From positions 55,231 to 119,230 of the forward strand of contig CAJXNL010000004.1 of the NCBI GenBank assembly GCA_913057195.1: a stretch of 64,000 nt of DNA, written 5' to 3'. Shown in pieces: positions 8,449 through 16,769 of this stretch; positions within the stretch are counted from its first letter, which is position 1; each line of letters opens with the position of its first letter. The notes beneath the pieces were generated by a model. The model worked only from the letters and a program-made list of their open reading frames with translations. It was not told the origin of the DNA and ran no database searches. The position numbers and the translations under genes are program-made. This DNA is from an uncultured Wenzhouxiangella sp. (GTDB lineage: Bacteria; Pseudomonadota; Gammaproteobacteria; Xanthomonadales; Wenzhouxiangellaceae).

Positions 8449-9033
8449 TCACTTGCCGTCGTCGGGCGCCTTTCTCTGTACGGGCACATAAATGCGCTGA
8501 ACCGGGTAGTTGTAGGGTCCCCAAAATCCTGTATAGAACCCAGCATAGCCCCAGCGCCGGTCGTCTTTTTCCGAGCGCTCAGGCCACAAGTAAATGCTCT
8601 GTGCAGTCACCATGGGGTAGCGGTACGTGTATTCCCCAATCAGGTTTTCGGTGAATCCCGTCAGTTCGCCAACCACGGTCACCTCTCGACCCTGCGTGTA
8701 GACCGCTGGATCTCGAAACCCGGGGCCGCAGGCCATGAATCGACCAAAATGCACATCATTGCCAACAATGGGGCGGGCGCTTCGATCCAGCTGGCGCGCC
8801 AACAGCTCTAGACATGTGCGATTCGTTTGCGGTTCAGTGCTGACCAAAACGCCCCCCCAGCGCACCCGTTGTCCAATCGCTTGGGGGGTCGCCTGATTGG
8901 CCACGGTGGAAGAAAACTGGCTGGCGTCGCCTGCGATGGGGTCGGGAATGGTGGCGCAAGCGCTGAGCAGGGCTGCGGTCAGTCCAGCCAGCATGAGCTT
9001 GATAGAGTGCGTGAACTGAGGATGGTCTGTCAT
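8449..9033 (-). CDS. slp: Slp family outer-membrane lipoprotein
   Basis: The 194-residue product starts behind AAGGAG. Its signal peptide ends in the lipobox LSAC (Cys about 26), and no Asp follows the Cys, consistent with outer-membrane sorting. The body has Slp/YeaY features: RVRWGGVLVS, PIVGNDVHFGRFMA, a REVTVVGELTGF strand, and IGEYTYRYPMVTAQSIYLWP. Slp of E. coli is induced by starvation and acid; the molecular role is unknown. The C-terminal tail (YAGFYTGFWGPYNYPVQRIYVPV) is rich in aromatic residues. It may be co-transcribed with phhB upstream. Confidence 0.85.
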   Translation of the reverse strand: MTDHPQFTHSIKLMLAGLTAALLSACATIPDPIAGDASQFSSTVANQATPQAIGQRVRWGGVLVSTEPQTNRTCLELLARQLDRSARPIVGNDVHFGRFMACGPGFRDPAVYTQGREVTVVGELTGFTENLIGEYTYRYPMVTAQSIYLWPERSEKDDRRWGYAGFYTGFWGPYNYPVQRIYVPVQRKAPDDGK

Positions 9034-9046
9034 GGTCTGTTGCTCC

Positions 9047-9388
9047 TTATCCTGTCACCAACGCGTCGATGCGGGCAGCACAGATGAAGTCATTTTCGCT
9101 GAGTCCACCAATGGCATGTGTGGTGTAGTGCACCTGGCATCGATTATAGCCAGCCTCAAAATCCGGATGATGGTCTTGTTGGTTGGCCACCCATGCCATT
9201 GCATTGATAAAAGCGATGGTCTGATAAAAATCTTTAAATCGAAATGTGCGGCTGATGGTTGAGCCATCTTCACTGATGGACCAGCCCTCGATTTGGTTCA
9301 AAAGTGAGTGTGCAATGTCTTTGGATAAAGGTTCCGTGCCACCTTCACAAGGCTGACAAGTTTTTTGTGTCAGTGTCATTTCGCTCAT
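9047..9388 (-). CDS. phhB: Pterin-4a-carbinolamine dehydratase
   Basis: The 113-residue protein starts at MSEMTLTQ (9388), preceded by GAAGG; the track uses an upstream GTG. It carries the family active-site pattern: DHHPDFEAGYNRCQVHYTTHAIGGLSEND without gaps, giving the His-His and distal His/Asp residues. The enzyme recycles 4a-hydroxy-tetrahydropterin formed by phenylalanine hydroxylase. No phhA is in the window. The gene lies 13 bp upstream of the slp-like gene on the same strand. Confidence 0.93.
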   Translation of the reverse strand: MSEMTLTQKTCQPCEGGTEPLSKDIAHSLLNQIEGWSISEDGSTISRTFRFKDFYQTIAFINAMAWVANQQDHHPDFEAGYNRCQVHYTTHAIGGLSENDFICAARIDALVTG

Positions 9389-9606
9389 ATTCACAGTGCC
9401 TTCAAGTGTTCAATGAATCCCAGCGTGCCTGTCTTATTGTGACCGACCAACGCTGTATAAGTTTCAGTCTACAGAACGGGATGTCAACACACTGGGAACT
9501 GTTTCAGCGAGGCCTCGAGCCTGTTATCCCGTTGAGGTCGGATGGCCAGTGTAAAATACCCGATCACCCATCACCGCAGTTTTGGCAAAACAGGAGTTGC
9601 CCGACA

Positions 9607-11064
9607 ATGACCAGCGAGATTTTGACCCGCCAAGCCGAGCGACCGGACCCCGATGCACTTTTGGTGGCCATTGCCGAGTATGTGTGTGGAGAACCCTGCC
9701 AGTCCAGCGAAGCCCTCGAGACCGCGCATCATTGCCTTAAAGACTCTTTGGCCTGCGGAATGTTGGCCTTGGCGTTTCCTGACTGTGTTCGGCTGCTGGG
9801 GCCAGTGGTGCCCGAGGCACAACTGAGTTCAGGGGTCTCTGTCCCTGGGCGATCTGACGAGCTGGATCCGGTTCAAGCGGCTTTTAATATTGGCGTGTTG
9901 ATCCGCTATTTGGACTTTAATGACACTTGGTTGGCCGCAGAATGGGGCCATCCCTCCGACAACCTGGGCGCGATTTTGGCAGTGGCGGACTATGTCTCCA
10001 AGCAACGCATCAAGCAAGGCGAGCCCCCCTTGATCATCCAGGATGTGATCCAGGCCATGATCCAGGCCCATGAAATTCAAGGCGTGCTGGCGCTTAAAAA
10101 CTCGTTCAATCAGGTGGGTCTTGATCATGTGCTGCTGGTGCGTGTCGCGTCTACGGCCGTGGTCACACGCCTTTTGGGTGGGCGACAGGAGCAGGTGATT
10201 GACGCGCTCAGTCAAGCCTGGTTGGACGGCGGTGCACTTCGAACCTATCGACATGCGCCCAACACAGGGCCTCGGAAAAGCTGGGCCGCGGGTGATGCCT
10301 GCCGGCGTGCCGTCCAATTGGCGCTCATGACGCTGAATGGCCAGATGGGCTATCCATCGGCGTTAACCGCACCCGGTTGGGGTTTTCAGGATGTGTTGTT
10401 TAATGGCGAGGCCATCGCGCTTGAGCGTCCACTGGGCAGTTACGTGATGGAAAACGTTTTGTTTAAAATCGCGTTTCCAGCGGAATTTCATGCCCAGACC
10501 GCTGTGGAGTGCGCATTGGCCCTGCACCCCCAAGTGGCCAATCGCCTCGATGAGATCGAGCGGATTGAGATTGAGACGCAAGAGGCTGGCGCCCGGATCA
10601 TCGACAAGACCGGCCCGTTGAACAACTACGCTGATCGCGATCATTGCCTGCAGTATATGGTTGCTGTGCCCTTAATTTTTGGTGAACTGACCGCAGCGTC
10701 CTACAGCGACGAGGTTGCATCTGACCCGAGGATTGACGCGCTGCGAGAGACCATGGTCGTGCGCGAAAATCCTGAGTTCACACGAGCGTACTTTGATCCG
10801 GAGCAGCGCGCGATCGGCAACGCAATCCAGATCCATTTTAAAGATGGTACTCAGACCGAACGGGTATCGATTGATTTCCCGATCGGCCATCGCCGCCGAC
10901 GAGATGAGGGCATCCCGAAGCTGGAAGAGAAGTTTAAGCACGCCATCGAATCGACGTTCGAACCCGATCAGGCAAGCCGCATTCAGGCGTTGATGGCGGA
11001 TGCAAACCAGCTGGATAGGGTGCCTGTGCCCGATTTCTTGGCCACTTGGAAGCGCCCCAACTGA
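9607..11064 (+). CDS. prpD: 2-methylcitrate dehydratase (PrpD family)
   Basis: The first 101 codons of the track ORF look non-coding. The ATG at 9607 follows AGGAG and gives 485 residues, close to E. coli PrpD. MmgE/PrpD family segments visible are ALETAHHCLKDSLACGMLAL, NIGVLIRYLDFNDTWLAAEWGHPSDNLGAILA (a conserved substrate-region signature), THNKSW-like GPRKSWAAGDACRRAV, and YVMENVLFKIAFPAEFHAQTAVE. PrpD dehydrates 2-methylcitrate in the methylcitrate cycle for propionyl-CoA. The usual prpB and prpC partners are absent nearby, so the gene is an orphan here. Confidence 0.92.
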   Translation: MTSEILTRQAERPDPDALLVAIAEYVCGEPCQSSEALETAHHCLKDSLACGMLALAFPDCVRLLGPVVPEAQLSSGVSVPGRSDELDPVQAAFNIGVLIRYLDFNDTWLAAEWGHPSDNLGAILAVADYVSKQRIKQGEPPLIIQDVIQAMIQAHEIQGVLALKNSFNQVGLDHVLLVRVASTAVVTRLLGGRQEQVIDALSQAWLDGGALRTYRHAPNTGPRKSWAAGDACRRAVQLALMTLNGQMGYPSALTAPGWGFQDVLFNGEAIALERPLGSYVMENVLFKIAFPAEFHAQTAVECALALHPQVANRLDEIERIEIETQEAGARIIDKTGPLNNYADRDHCLQYMVAVPLIFGELTAASYSDEVASDPRIDALRETMVVRENPEFTRAYFDPEQRAIGNAIQIHFKDGTQTERVSIDFPIGHRRRRDEGIPKLEEKFKHAIESTFEPDQASRIQALMADANQLDRVPVPDFLATWKRPN

Positions 11065-11071
11065 CGCGCGA

Positions 11072-11665
11072 TCACTCGTCAGCCAGACGATCTTGTGCAG
11101 CACGCACCACCATTCCAACAATGGGGAGGTGGGCGTACAAAGCGCTTGCGCTGTCCCAGTAGTCTTGATGCAAGATGACCTGGCCTTGCGCATTGAAGCG
11201 CAGATGCGTCATGCCAATTGAGCGCGAATCAATGGCTTCATCGCCTTCGCCGATCACAAAGTGCATGGTCCAGCGAACAAACACGTCTGTGTTGTCGCGG
11301 ATGACTTGGTGGATGGTGATCTCGCTTGAGGTTAAGTTCTCACCGGTTTGACGCATGTAGGCCACCAGCGCATCGCGATTGGTGATCGTGTGGACGGTGT
11401 CATTAAAAAAAATATTGGGGGCGTAAACCGCCTCGATGGCTTGACCAATGTCGGGCGCTGCCAGGTCTTGATACGCCTGTTCAAAACGGGCCAGACCAGA
11501 CTCAATGCCCGTGTCGTTGCCAGGGAAGCGCTCCAGGGCAGACAAGTATGCGTTAACACTGGCCTCGGCGCGCTCAGCTGCCTGTTGATTGCCGGGTGTG
11601 TTGCAACCCGATAGGGTGATGGCCAAAGCCACCAAGAAAAGCGTCGGTAGAGTGGGATGATTCAT
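11072..11665 (-). CDS. Lipoprotein with SnoaL/NTF2-like domain
   Basis: The 197-residue product has a lipoprotein signal with lipobox LSGC (Cys21). The remainder looks like a cone-shaped NTF2/SnoaL fold: APDIGQAIEAVYAPNIFFNDTVHTITNRDALVAYM is the typical opening, followed by VFVRWTMHFVIG and MTHLRFNAQGQVILHQDYWD. In several Gammaproteobacteria such proteins sit next to DUF2878 and cyclopropane-synthase-like genes, as here, although in this genome it lies on the opposite strand, divergent from them. Its substrate is unknown. It ends 7 bp from prpD, tail to tail. Confidence 0.75.
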   Translation of the reverse strand: MNHPTLPTLFLVALAITLSGCNTPGNQQAAERAEASVNAYLSALERFPGNDTGIESGLARFEQAYQDLAAPDIGQAIEAVYAPNIFFNDTVHTITNRDALVAYMRQTGENLTSSEITIHQVIRDNTDVFVRWTMHFVIGEGDEAIDSRSIGMTHLRFNAQGQVILHQDYWDSASALYAHLPIVGMVVRAAQDRLADE

Positions 11666-11790
11666 GGATGCTCGCTTGGATGATTAAACAGCGCCAGTGT
11701 GGCGGACGCTTGTCAATCTCCGATGAAGGCGGGGTTTTGGAGCTGAGATGCTTCACAAGGCCCTGACCGAGTAAGCGCCATAATTCAAAC

Positions 11791-12348
11791 ATGCGCCGGA
11801 ATTTTTGGATTAATCATGGTCTTTTTCAGATCAGCTGGCCCGCCTGTGTTGCGGGGGCGGCCTATGGGTGGGGCTGGCCTGGATTTGTGGTGGTCGGCGC
11901 GTTGGCGTTATGGCAACTGCACCCAACCAACCGTCACCCCCTTGACTGGACCATGGTGGGCGTCTGCGTGGTCCTCGGGTTGGCCCTGGACACCGCCTGG
12001 ATTCAACTGGGATTGATTGAATACGCCATGCCGTGGCCCTGGGCTGGGGTTGCTCCATTTTGGATCATGCTGCTGTGGCTGGCATTGGCGTTGGCCATCA
12101 ACCATTCTTTGCAGTTTTTCAAAGCCAAACTGTGGCTTGCTGCATTGCTCGGCGGATTGGGGTCACCGATGTCATACTATGCAGGGTCTAAGCTTGGTGC
12201 GGCCGAGTGGGTGGGGCCGACATGGCAGGTAATTCTAGCCACGGGGCTCAGCTGGGCGATTGTGCTGCCAGGGCTTTTTTGGTTGGGGCGGTCACGACAC
12301 GCCAATGAGCTGCCGCCAACCCAGAACATGGAAAAAGAGGCATTATGA
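11791..12348 (+). CDS. DUF2878 family inner-membrane protein
   Basis: The 185-residue protein has about five or six transmembrane helices and few charged residues. It starts RNFWINHGLFQISWPACVAGAA and has the family-like LDTAWIQLGLIEYAMPWPWAGVAPFWIMLLW region and GSPMSYYAGSKLGAAEW. DUF2878 members commonly neighbour cyclopropane-fatty-acid-synthase-like methyltransferases, and this one overlaps such a gene by ATGA. Function is not established; a role in membrane lipid modification is inferred from context. CATAAT lies six nt before the ATG with no Shine-Dalgarno, suggesting a leaderless start for the whole downstream operon. Confidence 0.75.
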   Translation: MRRNFWINHGLFQISWPACVAGAAYGWGWPGFVVVGALALWQLHPTNRHPLDWTMVGVCVVLGLALDTAWIQLGLIEYAMPWPWAGVAPFWIMLLWLALALAINHSLQFFKAKLWLAALLGGLGSPMSYYAGSKLGAAEWVGPTWQVILATGLSWAIVLPGLFWLGRSRHANELPPTQNMEKEAL

Positions 12349-13370
12349 GTGCAGTCGATTGGGCAGAGCGAGGCTGGGTGCCGGACACTCTGATTCGCTG
12401 GAGTATCCGTCAGAGACTGAAACAAAAGCTGGTGACGGAGCACGTCTACGATGTTGAGCGCCAATCTGAGCGCATCCAGGGGCTGGTTGATGCGCTGGCG
12501 TCCTCGCCAATTGCTGTCGATACTGATAAAGCCAACGAGCAGCACTACGAGGTCGCGGCGGGGTTTTTCGAAGCCGTTTTGGGTGAGCAGTTAAAGTACT
12601 CATCAGGCCTTTGGAGTCCAGGCATCAGTCACTTGGATGAAGCTGAAAGTGCCATGCTCGAGGCCAGCTGCGAACATGCCCAGCTGGCCAATGGGCAGCG
12701 TGTGTTGGAGCTCGGCTGTGGTTGGGGATCGCTGTCTTTGTGGATGGCGCGCCACTACCCCGACAGTCAGATCACGGCGGTGTCTAATTCTGCATCGCAA
12801 AAAGCATTCATTGATGCAAAAGCGAAATCGCTCGGGGTGGCCAACTTGACGGTGGTCACTGCTGATGTCAATGAACTTGAGTTGACTGAGCGTTATGACC
12901 GAGTGGTCTCAGTCGAAATGTTTGAACACGTGAGGAACTACAAGCAGCTGTTGAATCGCATTGCTCAATGGCTAAACCCGGGTGGCCAGCTTTTTGTGCA
13001 CATCTTCTGTCACCGGTTCTTGGCTTACCCATTTGAAGTGGCATCAACAAACGACTGGATGGCCCGTCACTTCTTCACAGGGGGGTTGATGCCTGCGGCA
13101 GACACCTTGCTGCACTTTCAAGATGACTTGTTGCTTGACCGGCGCTGGCTATACAGCGGGCAACACTATGCCAGCACGCTGCGCGCTTGGCTGAATAAAA
13201 TGGACGCCAATCGAGCGAGTGTCGACCCGATCTTGAAGGCCGTTTATGGGGATGAGTGGAAGGTCTGGGGACAGCGCTGGCGCATGTTCTTTATGGCTTG
13301 CGAGGAGCTATTTGCATATGACCATGGGCAAGCTTGGCAGGTGGCGCACTACCGCTTTAGCCGGCGTTGA
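12345..13370 (+). CDS. Cyclopropane-synthase/coclaurine-N-methyltransferase-like SAM methyltransferase
   Basis: The 341-residue product has an N-terminal helical segment (WAERGWVPDTLIRWSIRQRL) typical of the short CFA-like or coclaurine N-methyltransferase-like group, then a class I SAM fold. Motif I is VLELGCGWGSLSLWMA; SNSASQKAFIDAKA, VVSVEMFEHVRNY and GGQLFVHIFCHRFLAYPFE follow as in CFA/mycolate cyclopropane synthases. It lacks the roughly 100-residue N-terminal lipid-binding domain of full-length CfaA. Likely substrates are lipid double bonds or amines; this cannot be decided by eye. It sits between the DUF2878 gene (4-bp overlap) and a sensor kinase (3-bp gap). Confidence 0.8.
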   Translation: MSAVDWAERGWVPDTLIRWSIRQRLKQKLVTEHVYDVERQSERIQGLVDALASSPIAVDTDKANEQHYEVAAGFFEAVLGEQLKYSSGLWSPGISHLDEAESAMLEASCEHAQLANGQRVLELGCGWGSLSLWMARHYPDSQITAVSNSASQKAFIDAKAKSLGVANLTVVTADVNELELTERYDRVVSVEMFEHVRNYKQLLNRIAQWLNPGGQLFVHIFCHRFLAYPFEVASTNDWMARHFFTGGLMPAADTLLHFQDDLLLDRRWLYSGQHYASTLRAWLNKMDANRASVDPILKAVYGDEWKVWGQRWRMFFMACEELFAYDHGQAWQVAHYRFSRR

Positions 13371-13373
13371 GGC

Positions 13374-14699
13374 ATGACGCCGCGAGCCTGGGTGGGTCGA
13401 GGGGGCATCAACACAAAGTTGGTGCGCGTTTTTGTGCTCCAGATCGTTGCCATCAGTGTGGCCACGGTTCTTGGGGTGTTTTCAGCCGGATTGATTGCTG
13501 AGCGGGTGCTGGTCAAAGAGGCGCTCAACGGTGAGGCTGAACACTTTTGGGCGCATTATGAGAAAGACCCGGCCTTTCCGTTGCCCAACACCAATAATCT
13601 GACTGGGTATTTGAGCGTGGCAGGCGATGAGCGCAGGCTGCCTGAGTGGCTTCAAGATCGTGACGATGGTTACTTTCGCGTTGATGCTGAGGCGGGTTTT
13701 GAGCCATTGGTGTTGATTTCCTCCCACCAAAATGCTCGACTTTTTTTGGTGTTTGATGAGGTGCAGGTTTCACAATTGGCGCTGTACTTTGGTCTGGCAC
13801 CGTTAACCGCAGTGCTTCTTTTGATCTATCTGTTGACATGGGTGGGGTATGTCGCCACACGCCGCGCGGTCTCCACCATGGTGAAGCTGGCTGATCGGGT
13901 CCGCAATTACGATGTTAAAGCGGGCCATTTTGAGCCCATTTCGAGTCAAGAGTTTGGTGGGGTCGACGATAGCGAGGCCATCACGCTGGTCAATGCATTC
14001 AATCAGTTTGTTCACCGAATGGAGTCGTCAATTCATCGTGAGAGAAACTTCACGCGCAACGCCAGCCATGAGCTGAGAACGCCGTTGGCCGTGATCAAGG
14101 CAAACCTGGATCTGCTTGAGCGCTTTGATCAGCCTGATAAGCGCCAAAAAGTGATCGGTCGAATGCGCCGCACGGTTGATGGTATGGAAGACCTGGTTGA
14201 GACATTGCTCTTGCTTGCCCGCGATGCAGAATCCTCGTTGACCAGTGAGCGAGTGGATATCAACGCGCTTTTGACCGAGCTGCTTGATGAAGTGGCTCAG
14301 GCCTTAGGAAGCACAGATGTGACGCATCGTTTGGTTGCGCGAGGGCAGCTTGAAGTCGAAGCGCCCAAGCGGGTGCTGGTCATCCTTTTTACCAATTTGG
14401 TCAGAAACGCTATGATGTACACCGACCAGGGTGAGGTTGAGGTGGTCATTTGCCGTCGTGGCGTCATGATCAACGACACTGGCCGCGGGATGGATGAGGA
14501 GGATCTTGATCGCATGTTTGAACCGTTCGTCAGGGGCCATGACCGAAGCAACGAGGGTCATGGGCTGGGTTTGGCGATTGTGCGACGCTTGTGTGATCGT
14601 TTTGGCTGGGATCTTCGCGCGGCCAGTGAGCTCGGCGTGGGGACCCAGATTCATATTGAATTCCCCAGAGCGCGCTTTTCGCCCGCGTCGGCGGCATGA
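13374..14699 (+). CDS. Membrane sensor histidine kinase
   Basis: The 441-residue protein has a first transmembrane helix near residues 20-42, a periplasmic loop of about 90 residues, and a second helix around 140-165. A linker region and the kinase core follow. The phospho-acceptor box is NASHELRTPLAV (His232), the N box NLVRNAMMYT, G1 NDTGRGMD, and G2 GHGLGLAIV. It is linked to the next gene by ATGA, so it is made together with the mevalonate pathway enzymes. The only response regulator in the window is the OmpR-type protein at 19676-20377 on the opposite strand beyond the pathway genes, which makes the two likely partners. The signal is unknown. Confidence 0.9.
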   Translation: MTPRAWVGRGGINTKLVRVFVLQIVAISVATVLGVFSAGLIAERVLVKEALNGEAEHFWAHYEKDPAFPLPNTNNLTGYLSVAGDERRLPEWLQDRDDGYFRVDAEAGFEPLVLISSHQNARLFLVFDEVQVSQLALYFGLAPLTAVLLLIYLLTWVGYVATRRAVSTMVKLADRVRNYDVKAGHFEPISSQEFGGVDDSEAITLVNAFNQFVHRMESSIHRERNFTRNASHELRTPLAVIKANLDLLERFDQPDKRQKVIGRMRRTVDGMEDLVETLLLLARDAESSLTSERVDINALLTELLDEVAQALGSTDVTHRLVARGQLEVEAPKRVLVILFTNLVRNAMMYTDQGEVEVVICRRGVMINDTGRGMDEEDLDRMFEPFVRGHDRSNEGHGLGLAIVRRLCDRFGWDLRAASELGVGTQIHIEFPRARFSPASAA

Positions 14700-15685
14700 G
14701 CGGGCCCCAGATGACACCCACCCGAGCACGTGCCGGCGCGAACATTGCGCTGATCAAATACTGGGGCAAGCGCGGGGCAGGCGATTTAAACCTTCCAGCG
14801 ACCGGCTCAATATCGATCACCCTCAATGAACTGGAGACGGTCACGACGGTGACGCCGGACACGGCGCTGTCTGGCGATGTCTTCTCGCTCAACGGGGCCC
14901 TCATAGAAGATGCACGCGTATTGAGATTGGTGTCTCGAATGCGCGCGGCGTATCCAGCAATGGCATCGTACTGCCGAATCGAGTCGGTGAATTCGTTCCC
15001 AACGGCGGCTGGATTGGCGTCATCGGCGTCTGGTTTTGCGGCACTTGTCCTGGCGCTGGACGCGGCTTTTGAATTGCAAGCACCCACCGACGAGCTGGCT
15101 CGATGGGCACGCATTGGCTCCGGTTCGGCAGCACGGTCATTATTGGGTGGCTTTTGTCGAATGCATCGTGGTCAAGCGCAAGATGGGCATGATGCGATCC
15201 CTGAGCAGCTCTTGGACCATACTGCCTGGCCATTGGAGGTGGTGGTTGCCATCACTCAAACCCAGGCCAAGGGCACCTCGTCGCGTAAGGGGATGACGCA
15301 CACAATGGCCACCTCGCCATACTATTCGGCTTGGGTCAGACACAATGAGCAGGTGCTCGACGAAGCCGAGAAGGCCATTGTGTCGAGAGATTTTGACAGG
15401 CTGTCAGAGCTCAGTGAGGCCAGCGCGCTGCAAATGCACGCCTCCGCACTGGCAGCGGAGCCGGCGGTGCTCTACTGGAACGGTTCGAGTGTTGAGTGTC
15501 TGCACGCCATCCGTGAGCTGCGGCAAAGTGGCCACGGTGTCTTTTTCACCATGGATGCAGGTCCTCAGGTAAAGGCCGTTTGCCTGCCCGGTCACGGCGA
15601 ATCTGTTGCGACCCGTTTGCAGCAAGTGCCGGGTGTGCAGTCGGTGGTGAGCTCAGCGCTGGGCCCGGGAGGCTGCCGGATATGA
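14696..15685 (+). CDS. mvaD: Diphosphomevalonate decarboxylase
   Basis: The 329-residue GHMP-superfamily enzyme converts mevalonate diphosphate to isopentenyl diphosphate with ATP and release of CO2. The diagnostic N-terminal ANIALIKYWGKR holds the conserved lysine. SFPTAAGLASSASGFAAL is the phosphate-binding motif; GSGSAARSLLGGF holds the conserved arginine, and FFTMDAGPQVKAV holds the catalytic aspartate. All key residues are present and the length matches the bacterial enzyme. The start overlaps the sensor kinase stop, and the stop overlaps mvaK2, both by 4 bp. Confidence 0.95.
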   Translation: MSGPQMTPTRARAGANIALIKYWGKRGAGDLNLPATGSISITLNELETVTTVTPDTALSGDVFSLNGALIEDARVLRLVSRMRAAYPAMASYCRIESVNSFPTAAGLASSASGFAALVLALDAAFELQAPTDELARWARIGSGSAARSLLGGFCRMHRGQAQDGHDAIPEQLLDHTAWPLEVVVAITQTQAKGTSSRKGMTHTMATSPYYSAWVRHNEQVLDEAEKAIVSRDFDRLSELSEASALQMHASALAAEPAVLYWNGSSVECLHAIRELRQSGHGVFFTMDAGPQVKAVCLPGHGESVATRLQQVPGVQSVVSSALGPGGCRI

Positions 15686-16728
15686 TTGCAGCAAGCGCGC
15701 CGGGTAAAGTCATCTTGGTTGGGGAGTACGCCGTTCTGGACGGCGCACCGGCGCTGGCGATGGGGGTTGATCGACGCGTCAACGCACATTGGCATCCGCG
15801 CAAAAGCGGCGGCATTGAGTTGGACTTGCCGCCTCTGACAGACAAACCGCTGACGCTGCCGCTGGGCGAGTCGGATTGGACGCGGGCGGTGGGTGATCAC
15901 CAAAGTCACCTCTGCTCAGCGCTGGGGGCCTTGCAACGGTTGATTGAGCATGGGGAACCGGCATGGCTGGCGGGCCCGAGCACGCTGCATGTTGACTCTC
16001 GCGCACTGTATGCGGACACCGCCGCCAAGCTCGGATTGGGTTCAAGTGCCGCGGTGGCTGCAGTGGTGGCGGGCATGGCAATGCGGTCGCGCCATGGCAA
16101 GGCTCCGGCGCCGGCAGACCTTCATGCTGTTGTGCGCGCCTTGCCGTCTCATGTGCAAGGCAGCGGCCTTGATCTGGCCGCTGTGATCCACGGCGGCGTG
16201 ATTGAGTATCGCTTGGGATCGGCGTCTCCGCACCCGCCCACTTGGGGAGCTGTGCCTTGGCCTGATTCGCTGTCAGGATTGATTGTTTGGTCCGGTGAAA
16301 CTGCTTCGAGCTCGAACTTCGTGGCGCGATATCAGGCATGGAAGGAGGCCGAGCCTCAAGCATGGTCTCGGCAATTTCGGGTGTTGCAGCAGCTGGCTGA
16401 GGCGTCCATAAAAGCGTTGAAAAGCAGTGACATAGGTGGTTTTATTGAGAGCCTTGCAGACTACAGCCAGCAAACGGGTACAATGGGCGGTTTGATGGGG
16501 GCTTGCATTGCGACGCCGACACATCGCCAACTCGCATCCATGGCTCGGGCCCATGGGGTGATGTATAAGCCCAGCGGCGCGGGCGGTGGTGACATTGGGG
16601 TGGTATTGAGCACCGACATCGACGCGACCCAGGCCGTCAAGGCAGCCATGGCTGACGCAGGCTTTTGGGCCATGGCACTGACGCCCAGCGAGGATGGGTT
16701 AACGTTTGAGTCCAAGCCGCAAGCGTGA
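15682..16728 (+). CDS. mvaK2: Phosphomevalonate kinase (GHMP type)
   Basis: The ATG at 15682 overlaps the mvaD stop and gives 348 residues; the longer track frame is antisense-like sequence inside mvaD. The protein starts MIAASAPGKVILVGEYAVLDG, the usual GHMP motif 1 of phosphomevalonate kinase. Motif 2 is KLGLGSSAAVAAVVAG and motif 3 is KPSGAGGGDIGVVL, close to the GAGGGD motif of Gram-positive-type enzymes. It phosphorylates 5-phosphomevalonate to the diphosphate used by MvaD. Assignment as phospho- rather than mevalonate kinase is supported by the mevalonate kinase domain in the next gene. Confidence 0.9.
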   Translation: MIAASAPGKVILVGEYAVLDGAPALAMGVDRRVNAHWHPRKSGGIELDLPPLTDKPLTLPLGESDWTRAVGDHQSHLCSALGALQRLIEHGEPAWLAGPSTLHVDSRALYADTAAKLGLGSSAAVAAVVAGMAMRSRHGKAPAPADLHAVVRALPSHVQGSGLDLAAVIHGGVIEYRLGSASPHPPTWGAVPWPDSLSGLIVWSGETASSSNFVARYQAWKEAEPQAWSRQFRVLQQLAEASIKALKSSDIGGFIESLADYSQQTGTMGGLMGACIATPTHRQLASMARAHGVMYKPSGAGGGDIGVVLSTDIDATQAVKAAMADAGFWAMALTPSEDGLTFESKPQA

Positions 16729-16769
16729 GCGCACCAAAACACAAATAACGATCAGTGGAGCCAACAGCG

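Noticed and set aside
9453-9475. CTGTATAAG...CAG as a LexA box upstream of prpD
   Set aside because: Spacing is nine, not ten, and the palindrome is poor.
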